Counted from the stretch's first letter, positions 26,387 to 35,071 are shown. The stretch is DNA of 64,000 nt from Streptomyces caeruleatus (GCF_001514235.1 NZ_KQ948940.1:1-64000); one strand, 5' to 3'. Numbers and translations: made by a program. The notes: generated by a model not told the origin, from the letters alone.

Positions 26387-28296
26387 CCGCGATTCCCCCC
26401 GACTGCACGGTCGCCCGCTATCTCGCCCTCCGTCTGGCCGAGTTGGGCATCACCCACCTGTTCGGCGTCCCCGGCAACCACCTCGGCCCGTTCCTGACCA
26501 CCCTGCGCGCCGAGGGCGACATCGAGTGGGTCGGCACCCCCACCGAGGGCGGGGCGGGCCAGGCCGCCGACGCCTACGCCCGTATCCACGGCATGGGCGC
26601 GGCCGCGGTCACCTACAGCGTGGGTGCGTTCAACCTGCTGAACGCCTGCGGCGGCGCCTACGTGGAGCGGGTCCCGCTCGTCGCCGTCAACGCCTCCCCG
26701 CCGTACGAGCAGTGGCAGAACCAGCGCGCCCTCGGCCTGCTCACCTCCCACATGAGCCCCCGTACGGAGTCCAACCTGGACGTCTACCGGCAGGTCACCG
26801 TGGACGCCCAGGTCATCTCCCATCCGGGCCTCGCCCCCGGCCAGATCGACGCCGCGCTCACCGCCTGTCTGACCGAGCGCAGGCCGGTCTACCTGGAGGT
26901 CATGGAGGACCTGTGGGACGAGCCCTGCGCCGAGCCCGAGGCGCCGCTCGTCCGCCGCGACCGGCCGCTCGGCGCGCGCGGCCGGGCCATGCTCGACAAC
27001 GCCGTGCAGGCGATCCTCACCCTCATCGAGGAACACCCCGGCCCGGACGGCAGGCCCCGCCCGATCGTGTGGGCCGGCGAGGAGACCGACCGCTTCCGCC
27101 TCGCCGGGCAGCTCACCGACCTGGTGGAGGCCACCGGGGTGCCGTTCTGCACCACCGTCGGTGCCAAGGCCGTCGTCGACGAGGACCTGCCGCAGTTCCA
27201 CGGCGTCTACAACGGCCGTGCCAGCCACCCGGACGTGCACTGGGTCTTCAAGGACTGGGCGACCTGCCGGATCGGGCTCGGCGCCTGGTCCACCTCGAAG
27301 AACCTCGGCGGCGAACAGTGCGTCGGCACCGACTGGGTGATGGCCGCCAACGGCGGCGTCAGCGTCGGCACCTCCTACTTTCCCGACGTCCAGCTCGGAC
27401 AACTGCTGCCCGCCCTCCAGGACGCGCTGGTCAAGGCCTACGGCACCGACGGCCTGACCGCCGACTACTACGCCGAGGCCCACGCCCACCACGGAGCGCC
27501 CGAGAACCGCCCCGCCGCCCTGGAACACCACCGGGCCTCGCTCCACATCAGCGGCGCACCCAGCGGTTCACGCATCCGGCACCCGCAACACCTCACCTAC
27601 GACGGCGTGTTCGACCGGATCAACCACTTCCTGGGCCACGAGACCCGGGACAACTGGACGGTCGTCTCCGACGCCGCCTTCTCCCTCATCGGCTCGATGA
27701 ACCTGTCCCTGCCCGCCGGCGCATTCCTGTCCCAGGTCAGCTGGCTGTCCATCGGCTGGTCGGTCGGCGCGGCCACCGGCGCCGCACTCGCCCCCGAGCG
27801 CGGCGGGGCCCGCCCGATGGTGTTCGTCGGCGACGGCGCCTTCCAGGAGACCTGCCAGGAACTCTCCACCCACACCCGGCACGGGCTGCGCTCGGTGGTG
27901 TTCGTCCTGGACAACGGCCACTTCTACGGCATCGAACAGATGCTGGTCCACCCGTCGTACTACGCCGAGCGGGATGGCCACGGCGACCCCGACGACCCCG
28001 ACGACCCCGACGGCCGCGGTGGCCACAACGGGCACGACCAGACCGGCCCGGACTTCTACAACGTCCTCCACCCCTGGCACTACGACCGCCTCGCCGCCGT
28101 CTTCGCCGGCAAGCACACCCCGGCGAGCGGGCTGGCCGTCGCGGACACCGCCGAGCTGGACGCCCTGCTGGCCCGCCTCGCCGACCCCGCCGACCCGGTC
28201 AACGCCGGACCGCTGCTGGTCCGCGTACGCCTGCGCCGGCGCGACTACCCGCGGGCGATGGCGTACAAGGTGCCCAACCCCGCCACGACCACCTGA
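26383..28296 (+). CDS. ThDP-dependent 2-oxoacid decarboxylase (PDC/IPDC-like)
   Basis: 637 residues from a GTG inside the oxidase stop. The catalytic Glu is Glu55 in TPTEGGAGQAADAYARI. ThDP/Mg2+ motif: GDGAFQETCQELST starting at 483 with Asn511 in LDNGHFYGIEQ. GAFQxTxQELST is the signature of pyruvate and indolepyruvate decarboxylases. The usual active-site His-His pair is replaced by Ser-His (LLTSHMSP), so chemistry may differ. An Asp/Gly/His-rich insert (about 528-553) follows the motif. Given the oxidase upstream, a 2-oxoacid such as 2-oxoglutarate is the likely substrate, giving an aldehyde or a carboligation product. This pairing is inference. Confidence 0.82.
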   Translation: MTAIPPDCTVARYLALRLAELGITHLFGVPGNHLGPFLTTLRAEGDIEWVGTPTEGGAGQAADAYARIHGMGAAAVTYSVGAFNLLNACGGAYVERVPLVAVNASPPYEQWQNQRALGLLTSHMSPRTESNLDVYRQVTVDAQVISHPGLAPGQIDAALTACLTERRPVYLEVMEDLWDEPCAEPEAPLVRRDRPLGARGRAMLDNAVQAILTLIEEHPGPDGRPRPIVWAGEETDRFRLAGQLTDLVEATGVPFCTTVGAKAVVDEDLPQFHGVYNGRASHPDVHWVFKDWATCRIGLGAWSTSKNLGGEQCVGTDWVMAANGGVSVGTSYFPDVQLGQLLPALQDALVKAYGTDGLTADYYAEAHAHHGAPENRPAALEHHRASLHISGAPSGSRIRHPQHLTYDGVFDRINHFLGHETRDNWTVVSDAAFSLIGSMNLSLPAGAFLSQVSWLSIGWSVGAATGAALAPERGGARPMVFVGDGAFQETCQELSTHTRHGLRSVVFVLDNGHFYGIEQMLVHPSYYAERDGHGDPDDPDDPDGRGGHNGHDQTGPDFYNVLHPWHYDRLAAVFAGKHTPASGLAVADTAELDALLARLADPADPVNAGPLLVRVRLRRRDYPRAMAYKVPNPATTT

Positions 28297-28367
28297 CACG
28301 ACCACCTGACGCAAGGGGCACACCAAGGCGGTGTGCCTGGAGAAACCGGTACCCGAAGGGGCAGGAA

Positions 28368-28877
28368 ATGGCTGATCTCAACGTACTGATCGCGTTCGAC
28401 GCGGCCACGATCGTCGAGCGGAACCCCAACGCGTCGAGGAACCCCGACGCGCCGACCTACGTCGACGAAAGCCTCATCTACATGACGACGCGCCACGACC
28501 ACATCATCGGCACGTCGGGCGCCGAGCTGAACCTCCGGGCCGAACCCGGGGACACCATCAAGTGGCGGGAGACGACGATCTCGCTCGGCAGCGACTACAA
28601 GGCACTCCTCTACCGGTACGTCAGCAGCGACAACCAGCACCTGCTCATCAGGGCACCGGAGATCGAGGTGATCGACGGCGTCTACCCGATGCCGCAGGAG
28701 GGAAGCGAGGGCACGCCGGCCTTCATCACCCAGCAGTACGAGGACCACTACTGGCGGACCACCGTCAAGCGGACCGGCAAGGTCGTGTACCACTTCTACT
28801 TCCAGATACTGGACCACCACCGCAACCTGCAGGGGTACTTCCAGTGGGACCCCTTCATCACCATCGAGCAGCCCTGA
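28368..28877 (+). CDS. PixA/AidA-family protein
   Basis: 169 residues from an ATG with GCAGGA just upstream. MADLNVLIAFDAATIVE, the NPNASRNPDAPTYVD segment, SGAELNLRAEPGDTIKWRET and the ending YHFYFQILDHHRNLQGYFQW plus DPFITI match the PixA/AidA family. Founding members are an inclusion-body protein of Xenorhabdus and AidA, a quorum-linked protein of Burkholderia/Ralstonia. The fold is an all-beta sandwich; its biochemical role is not settled. It is 71 bases behind the decarboxylase and ahead of a strong terminator, so it belongs to the oxidase-decarboxylase operon, possibly as a storage, binding or effector component. Confidence 0.85.
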   Translation: MADLNVLIAFDAATIVERNPNASRNPDAPTYVDESLIYMTTRHDHIIGTSGAELNLRAEPGDTIKWRETTISLGSDYKALLYRYVSSDNQHLLIRAPEIEVIDGVYPMPQEGSEGTPAFITQQYEDHYWRTTVKRTGKVVYHFYFQILDHHRNLQGYFQWDPFITIEQP

Positions 28878-28906
28878 CGGTCCTCGGACCTCCAGTTCTG
28901 CGAGGC

Positions 28907-28934
28907 AGGCCCAGGTCTCCGACCTGGGCCTTTT
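28907..28934 (+). terminator. Rho-independent terminator of the oxidase operon
   Basis: Perfect 11-bp stem AGGCCCAGGTC / GACCTGGGCCT with loop TCC, followed by TTT, 29 bases past the PixA-like stop. Confidence 0.9.
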
Positions 28935-28981
28935 CGTCCGGCCGTCGGTCCGGCCGTCGGTCCGGCCGGAGTCCGGTCCGG

Positions 28982-30277
28982 TCAGAACTCCAGCACCTCG
29001 CGGTCGAGCGGATACCGCGCACGGTGCAGGCCGGCGTACGGCGAGGGCGTGATCGGCAGGACGCCGGTCGGCTGCAGGCCCAGGTTGTCGTCCCAGAGCC
29101 GGGGTTCGACCTGTCCGAGGACGCGGAACCGCCGGAAGGTGAACGGCGGGCTGTCGGTCGGGAAGGGCTCGGCCGTGGTCATCACCTGGAAGTGCAGGTG
29201 CGGGGTGGCGGAGTTGCCGCTGTTGCCGATCAGCCCGAGGACCTGGCCGGATGCGACCCGGTCGCCCTCCCGGACCCTGAGGGAGCCGGGCTTCAGGTGG
29301 GCGTAGAGCAGATAGCGGCCCGGCGCGACTTCCAGGGTGACGTGGTTGCCGACGGTGTCCTCGATCGGCGGGGTGGGCGGTGTGAGGGGCGGCGGCTGGT
29401 CCGGGAGGCCGTCCCGGACCTCCACGACTCGGCCGCCGAGGGAGGCCACGACCGGCTGACCGTAGCTCAGATAGCTGGTGAGCCGGGTGGGGTCGCCTTC
29501 CCAGGTCTGCCCCCGCCGGCCGACCTTGTACCAGTCGATCGCGAAGCGCTGCGGCACATGGAAACGGCCGTTGATCGGGGCGAGCCCGCGCCGGTGGTGG
29601 GTGTTGCCGCAGCAGGACTCGCTGGAGTACCAGGTGCCGGGACGGACCGGCGGGTTCAGGTTCAACGGCGGCCGGCCGGCGGTCCGCGTGACCTGCACCG
29701 TCTCCTCGAAGGCCGCGGGGCCGGAGGGGGAAAGGACGGCACCCGAGAGATGGTGTTCGAGGACCTGGGGCACCGGCTGACCGCGGTGGAGGACCAGGTC
29801 GAGCCAGATGATCCACTGCTGGGAGCCCTGGATGACGGTCGGCGTCGGCGCCGGAGGCGCCGGGGTGTACGCGTCCGCACCCGGCAGAGGATCGCCCACC
29901 GGATTGGCGGCCTGGGCCAGTGCCCGCCCGCTCAGCGAGCCGACGACCCGGTGCGTGCGGGCGTCCCGGACGTCGACACGGTCGAGCCGCAACGGCGCGC
30001 TCCTGGGCAGTGAGCTCGTGGTGAGCAGTTCGTACGAGAGGTGCGTCCTGCCGTCCGTGGCGACGAACGGCGTCGGTTCGGTCATCACCGCCGCGGTCAG
30101 CGGCGTGAACTGTGCGCCGGGTGCCGACGTGGACGGTGCGCCGGGCGCGGGGGCCGCGCCGGTTGCGTGTCCGGGTCCCGCTGAGGCCAGCAGCATGCCG
30201 GCCGCGAGCACGGCAGCGGCGAGCCCGCGAAGTAGCGGGCTGCGGCCAGTGCGGTTGCGAGGGTCGCGCTCTGCCAT
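28982..30277 (-). CDS. Secreted M23-family metallopeptidase
   Basis: 431 residues. An N-terminal signal peptide (LLRGLAAAVLAAGMLLASAGPG) ends at HATG. The C-terminal 180 residues carry the LytM/M23 core: RFAIDWYKVG supplying the first metal ligand region, VGNHVTLEVAPGRYLLYAHL, and the final metal site PHLHFQV. The preceding 220 residues are beta-rich and family-specific. M23 enzymes are zinc endopeptidases cutting peptide crosslinks in peptidoglycan. Target and specificity are unknown. The gene converges on the oxidase operon and shares the short intergenic region with its terminator. Confidence 0.88.
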   Translation of the reverse strand: MAERDPRNRTGRSPLLRGLAAAVLAAGMLLASAGPGHATGAAPAPGAPSTSAPGAQFTPLTAAVMTEPTPFVATDGRTHLSYELLTTSSLPRSAPLRLDRVDVRDARTHRVVGSLSGRALAQAANPVGDPLPGADAYTPAPPAPTPTVIQGSQQWIIWLDLVLHRGQPVPQVLEHHLSGAVLSPSGPAAFEETVQVTRTAGRPPLNLNPPVRPGTWYSSESCCGNTHHRRGLAPINGRFHVPQRFAIDWYKVGRRGQTWEGDPTRLTSYLSYGQPVVASLGGRVVEVRDGLPDQPPPLTPPTPPIEDTVGNHVTLEVAPGRYLLYAHLKPGSLRVREGDRVASGQVLGLIGNSGNSATPHLHFQVMTTAEPFPTDSPPFTFRRFRVLGQVEPRLWDDNLGLQPTGVLPITPSPYAGLHRARYPLDREVLEF

Positions 30278-30533
30278 TGCGCTCTTTCATTCGTCGGATC
30301 CGGGGCCGTGAACGACGCCGGCACGCCCCGCGCCGAGGCGCAGGCCCATGTAATCCGGCGGCGCGCCGCTCCGGGCGGAGGGCGCCGGAGTCAGGTGCCG
30401 AACTGCACCCGTCCAGCCGCATCGGCCACCGAGTGGGGATTTCGAACGCGTGAGTGCTCGCCGCCCGGTCCCCGGAGGTCGCGGCGCCCAGGGATGCGTG
30501 ATGTCCTGGAACCGTCCGCAGGAGTGCACGCCG

Positions 30534-31370
30534 ATGCGTCGAGGCCGGATTTCCGCCGTCGTGTCCGCCCGGTCGCCCGCGCCGACCGGAGCGGGGGGTG
30601 GCCTGCTGCCTGCCCGGGATCTCGCGGCGGCCTGGTTCCTGGTCGTCCTGATCGCGGTACCCGCCTGGGCGCTGACGACGAGCCAGGCCGGGGACATGGG
30701 AGTCGAGCCGGGCACGATGGGGCTGGCGCTGCCGCTGTTCCTGCTGCTGTGGGTGACGATGATGGCGGCCATGATGCTGCCGTCGATGGCGCCGGTGGCC
30801 ATCACCTGGGTGCGGGGGATCGGCCGGCGGTCCTCGGGCTGGACGCGGACCGTGCGCACCGTGGAGTTCGTGGGCGGGTATCTGCTGGTGTGGGCGGTCT
30901 TCGGCTTGCTCGTCTACGCGGCCCTGGCGCTCACCGGCGGCCTGTTGGACGATCATGCGGACGCCGGACGGTGGATCGGCGCGGTGGCGTTCCTGCTCGC
31001 GGGCCTGTATCAGCTCGGCCCTCTCAAGTACGTCTGCCTGCGGCACTGCCGCGATCCCATGGGCCACCTGGTGCGCTACGCCGGCTTCCGGCAGCCGGCC
31101 CGCGACCTGCGGGTGGGTGTGCACCACGGCGCCTACTGCGTCGGCTGCTGCGCGGGACTGATGGTCGTCCTGATCCCGCTCGGCGTGATGAACGTGGCGG
31201 CGATGGCCGCGCTGGCCGTGGTGATCTTCGTGGAGAAGCTGTGGTCCCGTGGTCCGGCGCTGGGCCGGGTCGTGGGCGTCGCGTTCCTCGTGCTGGCCGT
31301 GCTCGCGCCGTTCCAGGACTGGCTGCTGCCGGGGTTGCGGGGTTCGATGCCGGCGATGGACGACATGTGA
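30534..31370 (+). CDS. DUF2182 membrane protein
   Basis: 278 residues from the ATG at 30534 (GGAG 9 bases upstream). In-frame starts at 30450 and 30501 would give a longer arginine-rich tail. About seven membrane helices. LLWVTMMAAMMLPSMAPVAI is the DUF2182 hallmark, and HCRDPMGHLVR, GVHHGAYCVGCCAGLM and MAALAVVIFVEKLW are further family blocks. The Met-, His- and Cys-rich motifs suggest metal binding or transport, but no function is established. It converges with a DUF1326 gene. Confidence 0.85.
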   Translation: MRRGRISAVVSARSPAPTGAGGGLLPARDLAAAWFLVVLIAVPAWALTTSQAGDMGVEPGTMGLALPLFLLLWVTMMAAMMLPSMAPVAITWVRGIGRRSSGWTRTVRTVEFVGGYLLVWAVFGLLVYAALALTGGLLDDHADAGRWIGAVAFLLAGLYQLGPLKYVCLRHCRDPMGHLVRYAGFRQPARDLRVGVHHGAYCVGCCAGLMVVLIPLGVMNVAAMAALAVVIFVEKLWSRGPALGRVVGVAFLVLAVLAPFQDWLLPGLRGSMPAMDDM

Positions 31371-31430
31371 CGCGCCCGGCGCCGGACAGGCCGGCGAGTT
31401 CGCCTGCCTCTTCGGTCACTGGGCAGGTGG

Positions 31431-32099
31431 TCAGGAATCAGGACCGCTCCACTGGAACGGGAAGTACTTGCTCGACTTCCCCGAGCGTTCCCAGGAGAAG
31501 CCGAACGCGTCGGCGCGGTCGGCCGTGGCCCGCCCCCAGGTGGCGATCTGGCCGGGGCCGACCTCGGCGCCCGGGGCGTTGTGCACCTGGACGCGTGCGC
31601 CGTCCGGCGTCGTCGGGCCGGTGAGCGCTTCGGCGGTGGCCGTGACCCGGCCGGGAACCTCGGCCCGCCAGGTGGCGAGGTCCTCGTCGATCTCGACGTG
31701 GACGGGGGCGATCTCCATGCCGCGCATCTCGGGGTGGAACATCGCCCCGAACTCCGCCGGCCAGCCGCCCGCCTCACCGCCGAAGATGGCTCCGAGCGCA
31801 CCGCGCTGCTGTTCGTCGGCGCGCTCGTCGAGGAAGATCGCGGCGTACGGCTCGGTGTGCGTCCCGGCCCAGGGGTTGCCGACGAAGGAGCCGAGCATCA
31901 GGACGTTGAGATCGTCGAGTCGTACGTCGCCGAAGCTGCCTTCCCGGATGTGCCAGACCAGCACGCCCTCGCAGTCGCCGTAGGTCGGTGGCTGCGCAAA
32001 CGTGCAGGGGCACGGTATGGCGCACTTGCACACGTCGAACCAGTCACCGGTCAGGTGCCAGCGCGTTCCGGTCCCGCCGGTGGTGACCTGCTCTGTCAT
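31431..32099 (-). CDS. DUF1326 protein
   Basis: 222 residues. WHLTGDWFDVCKCAIPCPCTF has the conserved CxCxxxCxC cluster near the N-terminus. It is followed by YGDCEGVLVWHIREG, LVMLGSFVGNPWAG-like sequence, and GGEAGGWPAEFG. The family is of unknown function; the cysteine cluster may bind a metal. DUF1326 and DUF2182 proteins are commonly encoded side by side, as here (tail to tail), which supports a joint, possibly metal-related, role. Confidence 0.88.
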   Translation of the reverse strand: MTEQVTTGGTGTRWHLTGDWFDVCKCAIPCPCTFAQPPTYGDCEGVLVWHIREGSFGDVRLDDLNVLMLGSFVGNPWAGTHTEPYAAIFLDERADEQQRGALGAIFGGEAGGWPAEFGAMFHPEMRGMEIAPVHVEIDEDLATWRAEVPGRVTATAEALTGPTTPDGARVQVHNAPGAEVGPGQIATWGRATADRADAFGFSWERSGKSSKYFPFQWSGPDS

Positions 32100-32245
32100 C
32101 TCGCTTCCCTCCTGCCGAGCCCTGGAGAGCTCTCTCGGAGTGGCGAGACCGCGTTTCCCGAGCCCGCTCCCAAGGATCGCGAGGCGGCCTCCCTTCCAGC
32201 TTGCACCTCACGTCCCTGCCGGGGAAACCCGTCACGATGTTCGCC

Positions 32246-32863
32246 TCAACCAGCCGCGTCGGCCGGGCGGAAGACGCGGTCGAGATGGTCGTCCAGGACC
32301 GCGGTGGCGGACTCGGGACTGCGCTGGCCGACGAGGATGCCGGTGCCGAGCCCCGCGGACATCGCGAGCAGGCCGGCCGCCGTCAGCCGCGCGTCCACAC
32401 CGGGCCGCAGCAGATTGGCGGCCTGCGCCTGCCGGAGGATGTCGGTCAGGGCGTCCTCGGCCGCGTCGGGGTCCTTGACGAAGGGCTGGGCCGCGAGCGT
32501 ACGGTCGGTCACGGCCAGCACGGCGTACGAGGTGTAGAGGTGGTGGAAGACACGGCTCTCCTCGTCGGCCGGCAGCGCCGTCATCAGCAGTGCCTCGACC
32601 ATGGCGCGCGGCCCCGGCGCGTCCCCGGCGGCCCGGATCCGGGCGGCGAGCCGTTCCCCGAACTTCCCGGTCAGGTGTTCCAGGCCGAAGAGCAGCAACT
32701 TCTCCTTGGTCTCGAAGTAGTACTGCACCAGCCGCAGTGACACGCCCGCCTCGGCTGCCACATCGCGCATCCCCACGGCATGCAGCCCGCGTTGCCCGGC
32801 GACCCGGACGAGCGCCTCCGCGATCTCGGTGCGCCGTTGCGCATGGTCCACCCGCTTGGGCAT
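32246..32863 (-). CDS. TetR-family repressor
   Basis: 205 residues from the ATG at 32863, with GGAGG 8 bases upstream. HTH: IAEALVRVAGQRGLHAVGMR, DVAAEAGVSLRLVQYYFETK. The remaining helices form the ligand-binding and dimer domain. It is divergent from an alpha/beta hydrolase and separated from it by a clear palindrome, so it most likely represses the hydrolase and itself. An in-frame ATG at 32911 lies inside the palindrome and is unlikely to be used. Confidence 0.88.
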   Translation of the reverse strand: MPKRVDHAQRRTEIAEALVRVAGQRGLHAVGMRDVAAEAGVSLRLVQYYFETKEKLLLFGLEHLTGKFGERLAARIRAAGDAPGPRAMVEALLMTALPADEESRVFHHLYTSYAVLAVTDRTLAAQPFVKDPDAAEDALTDILRQAQAANLLRPGVDARLTAAGLLAMSAGLGTGILVGQRSPESATAVLDDHLDRVFRPADAAG

Positions 32864-32910
32864 CGCCTGAGCCTCCGCTCGTCGTCCGCCGGCCCGCACC
32901 GGGCCTTTCA

Positions 32911-32948
32911 TGGTACAGCCGTATCAACATCGTGATACGTTCGTACCA
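32911..32948. promoter_or_regulatory. TetR operator, two-shell palindrome
   Basis: TGGTAC, 4 bases, GTATCA, 6 bases, TGATAC, 4 bases, GTACCA. Both shells are perfect inverted repeats about the same centre, placed between the divergent TetR and hydrolase genes. Confidence 0.8.
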
Positions 32949-32975
32949 CGAAAACCGCGACCCCCGGAGGTGGCC

Positions 32976-33896
32976 GTGTCCGAGACCACTGCCCGCACCC
33001 AGGCCGACGTCGGCCGCTATGTGAGCGACACCTGGCGCGAGCGCTACTTCGCCGCCTGTGACGCCGTCTACGCGCTGGGCGCGCCCGCCCAGGCGGAGCA
33101 GGACGTGGAAACCGCGTTCGGTACCACCCACGTGTACCGCTACGGGCCCGCCGACCCCGCGGCCCGGTCCCGCACCCCGGTCGTCCTGGTGCACGGAGCG
33201 GGCTCGTGTTCCGCCATGTGGTACCCGAACACCCCCGACCTCAGCGCCGAGCGACCGGTCTACGCCGTCGACACCCCCGGCGACCCCGGACGCAGCGTCC
33301 AGCGCGAGCCGATCCACCAGCCCGAACGGGCCGCACAGTGGCTGGACGAGACGCTGGCCGGGCTCGGGCTGGAACGCGTCCACCTCGTCGGCATCTCCTA
33401 CGGAGGCTGGCTCGCCCTGAACCAGGCGCACCGCAGGCCCGAACGCCTCGCCTCGGTCACCCTGCTCGACCCGGGCGGCCTGGAGAAGGTGGGGCTGCGC
33501 TTCTTCGTCTGGCTCTTCGCCGGCCTCTTCGCGAGCTTCGCGCCCGCAGCGCTGCGCCCGCGACTGGCGGCCTGGCTGGAGCAACCGGTCCTGGTCATGC
33601 CCGAGCTGCGCACCATGGTCAGGACCGCCGTCCGCGCCTACCGCATCCGTCGCCCGGCCCCGCTCCCGCTGTCCGAGTCGGAGCTGTCCACCATCCGTAC
33701 GCCGCTCTATCTGGCACTCGGCAAGCGCAGCCTCCTGCTGCACCCCGAGCGGCAGCTGGAGCGCGTCCCGCGCCTGATACCGGGCGCCCGCGCCGAGATC
33801 ATCACCGACACCGGACACGGACCGCAGATCGACCACGCGCAGGAGATGAACCGCCGGATGCTGAACTTCATGGCTTCCGTCGACCTTCCGCACTGA
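32976..33896 (+). CDS. Alpha/beta hydrolase
   Basis: 306 residues from a GTG with GGAGG 7 bases upstream. VVLVHGAGSCSAMWYPN supplies the oxyanion region, VGISYGGWLALNQAHRRPE the nucleophile elbow (G-x-S-x-G, Ser of ISYGG), an Asp follows in TLLDPGG, and GHGPQIDHAQEMN carries the catalytic His. All elements of a working hydrolase are present; substrate class (ester, lactone, epoxide) cannot be told. Its operator-linked TetR neighbour suggests induction by its substrate or product. Confidence 0.87.
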   Translation: MSETTARTQADVGRYVSDTWRERYFAACDAVYALGAPAQAEQDVETAFGTTHVYRYGPADPAARSRTPVVLVHGAGSCSAMWYPNTPDLSAERPVYAVDTPGDPGRSVQREPIHQPERAAQWLDETLAGLGLERVHLVGISYGGWLALNQAHRRPERLASVTLLDPGGLEKVGLRFFVWLFAGLFASFAPAALRPRLAAWLEQPVLVMPELRTMVRTAVRAYRIRRPAPLPLSESELSTIRTPLYLALGKRSLLLHPERQLERVPRLIPGARAEIITDTGHGPQIDHAQEMNRRMLNFMASVDLPH

Positions 33897-33959
33897 CGCA
33901 GGATCCTCGGCGGCCAACCGCCCGCCTCCACACGGGACTTGTGGCTTGTGCGTCGCGTG

Positions 33960-34050
33960 TCACGAGCGAAGGAAGGCGAGGACCGCCAGCACGCGCCGGT
34001 GGCCGTCGGTGTCCACCGGCAGATCCAGCTTGTTGAAGATGTTGCCGACG
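33960..34050 (-). pseudogene. C-terminal scrap of a LuxR-type response regulator
   Basis: Read on the minus strand it gives VGNIFNKLDLPVDTDGHRRV, LAVLAFLRS and a stop at 33960-33962. This is the final helix and tail of NarL/LuxR-type DNA-binding domains (compare the usual IFxKLxLPxxxDxHRRVLAVL ending). Everything before it is gone: at about 34050 the sequence changes to a permease fragment on the other strand. Confidence 0.6.
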
Positions 34051-35071
34051 GGTGGCCTACCCGGCGGGCGAGGCCCTGAAGGTCTCGGGCCAGACGATCG
34101 TCACCCCGGACGGCACGCCCGGCAACACCGACGAGGTGGTCGCCGCCAACCCGGTGGGCAAGGCCGCCCTGCCGACTCGCGCGTTCGTGTGGAAGGACGC
34201 GAAGGCCACCAGGTACGCGAAGGCCACCAGGTACGCGAAGGCCACCGAGTACGCGAAGGCCACCGAGTACGCGAAGACCACCGAGTACGCGAAGACCACC
34301 AAGGACGCGGAGCACGCCCGAAACGCGGCCGACGCCACCGTCCTGGATGTCCTGGGAAGCCGGGACCCTCGGTGGAACAAGCCGGGGGAGGCCGTCCTCG
34401 GCGAGCGCACCGCCAAGGCCCTGGGCGTCGGAAAGGGACAGCACGTCCCGGTCCGGTTCACCGACGGCACCACCGTCGTCCTGCGCGTCGGCGCGGTCCT
34501 GCCCGACGACCCGGCCCGCGGTGACTTCGTGGTCTCCCGTGACCTGGTGCGAGCCCACGACCCGGCCGCGCTCACCGACGACATCTTCGTCCCCGGTGAC
34601 GCCGAGGCCACCGACTCCGTCCCGGGCACCGCGCTGCACGACGCCGCCGAGTACGCGCTGGCCGACTACGACACCGACGCCAGGCTCACCGAGAGTCTCG
34701 CCATGATGCTGGTCACGATCGCCGTCGGCTACAGCGTGATCGCCGTCGCCAACAGCATGGCCGTGGCCGCCCACGGCCGACGTCGCGACCTCGGGGTGAT
34801 GCGGTCCGCCGGCGGCACCGTGCGCCAGCTGCTCCTGTTCTCGGCGGGCGAGACCGCCCTGGTCATCGTCGTCGGCGCCGCCCTCGGCGTCCTGGTGACG
34901 CTGCCCCCGCTGGCGGCGATGGCAGCCGGCCTCTCCGAGGCCACCTCGTCCGACGTGGCCCTGCACCTGAACACCGGCACCCTCGCGACCGCCGTCATCG
35001 GCACCCTGCTGACGGCCGTCCTCGCCGGGATCGCGGTCACTGCGAAGACGCTGCGGGGGCGGGCCGGGTAG
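34051..35071 (+). pseudogene. 3' part of an FtsX/MacB-type ABC permease
   Basis: About 339 codons of a protein family usually near 800. It contains the tail of a periplasmic domain (GEAVLGERTAKALGVGKGQH, RVGAVLPDDPARGDF) and then the C-terminal FtsX helices MMLVTIAVGYSVIAVANSMA, AHGRRRDLGVMRSAGGTVRQ and TLATAVIGTLLTAVLAGIAV. The N-terminal half and ATPase partner are missing, and a response-regulator scrap abuts it on the opposite strand, so this is a deletion scar. A run of 18-bp repeats sits in the extracytoplasmic part. Confidence 0.7.
34199..34306 (+). repeat. Six 18-bp in-frame repeats
   Basis: Unit GCGAAGGCCACCAGGTAC and close variants, repeated six times, encode KATRYA, KATEYA and KTTEYA hexapeptides in the permease fragment. 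Confidence 0.92.

Noticed and set aside
28245..31127. Very long minus-strand open frame of 960 codons
   Set aside because: It runs antisense through the PixA-like gene and across the M23 peptidase in another frame, with Pro/Arg-rich meaningless sequence. It is a high-GC shadow.
34199..34306. 18-bp repeats as a possible CRISPR array
   Set aside because: Units are directly adjacent with no spacers and lie in a coding frame.
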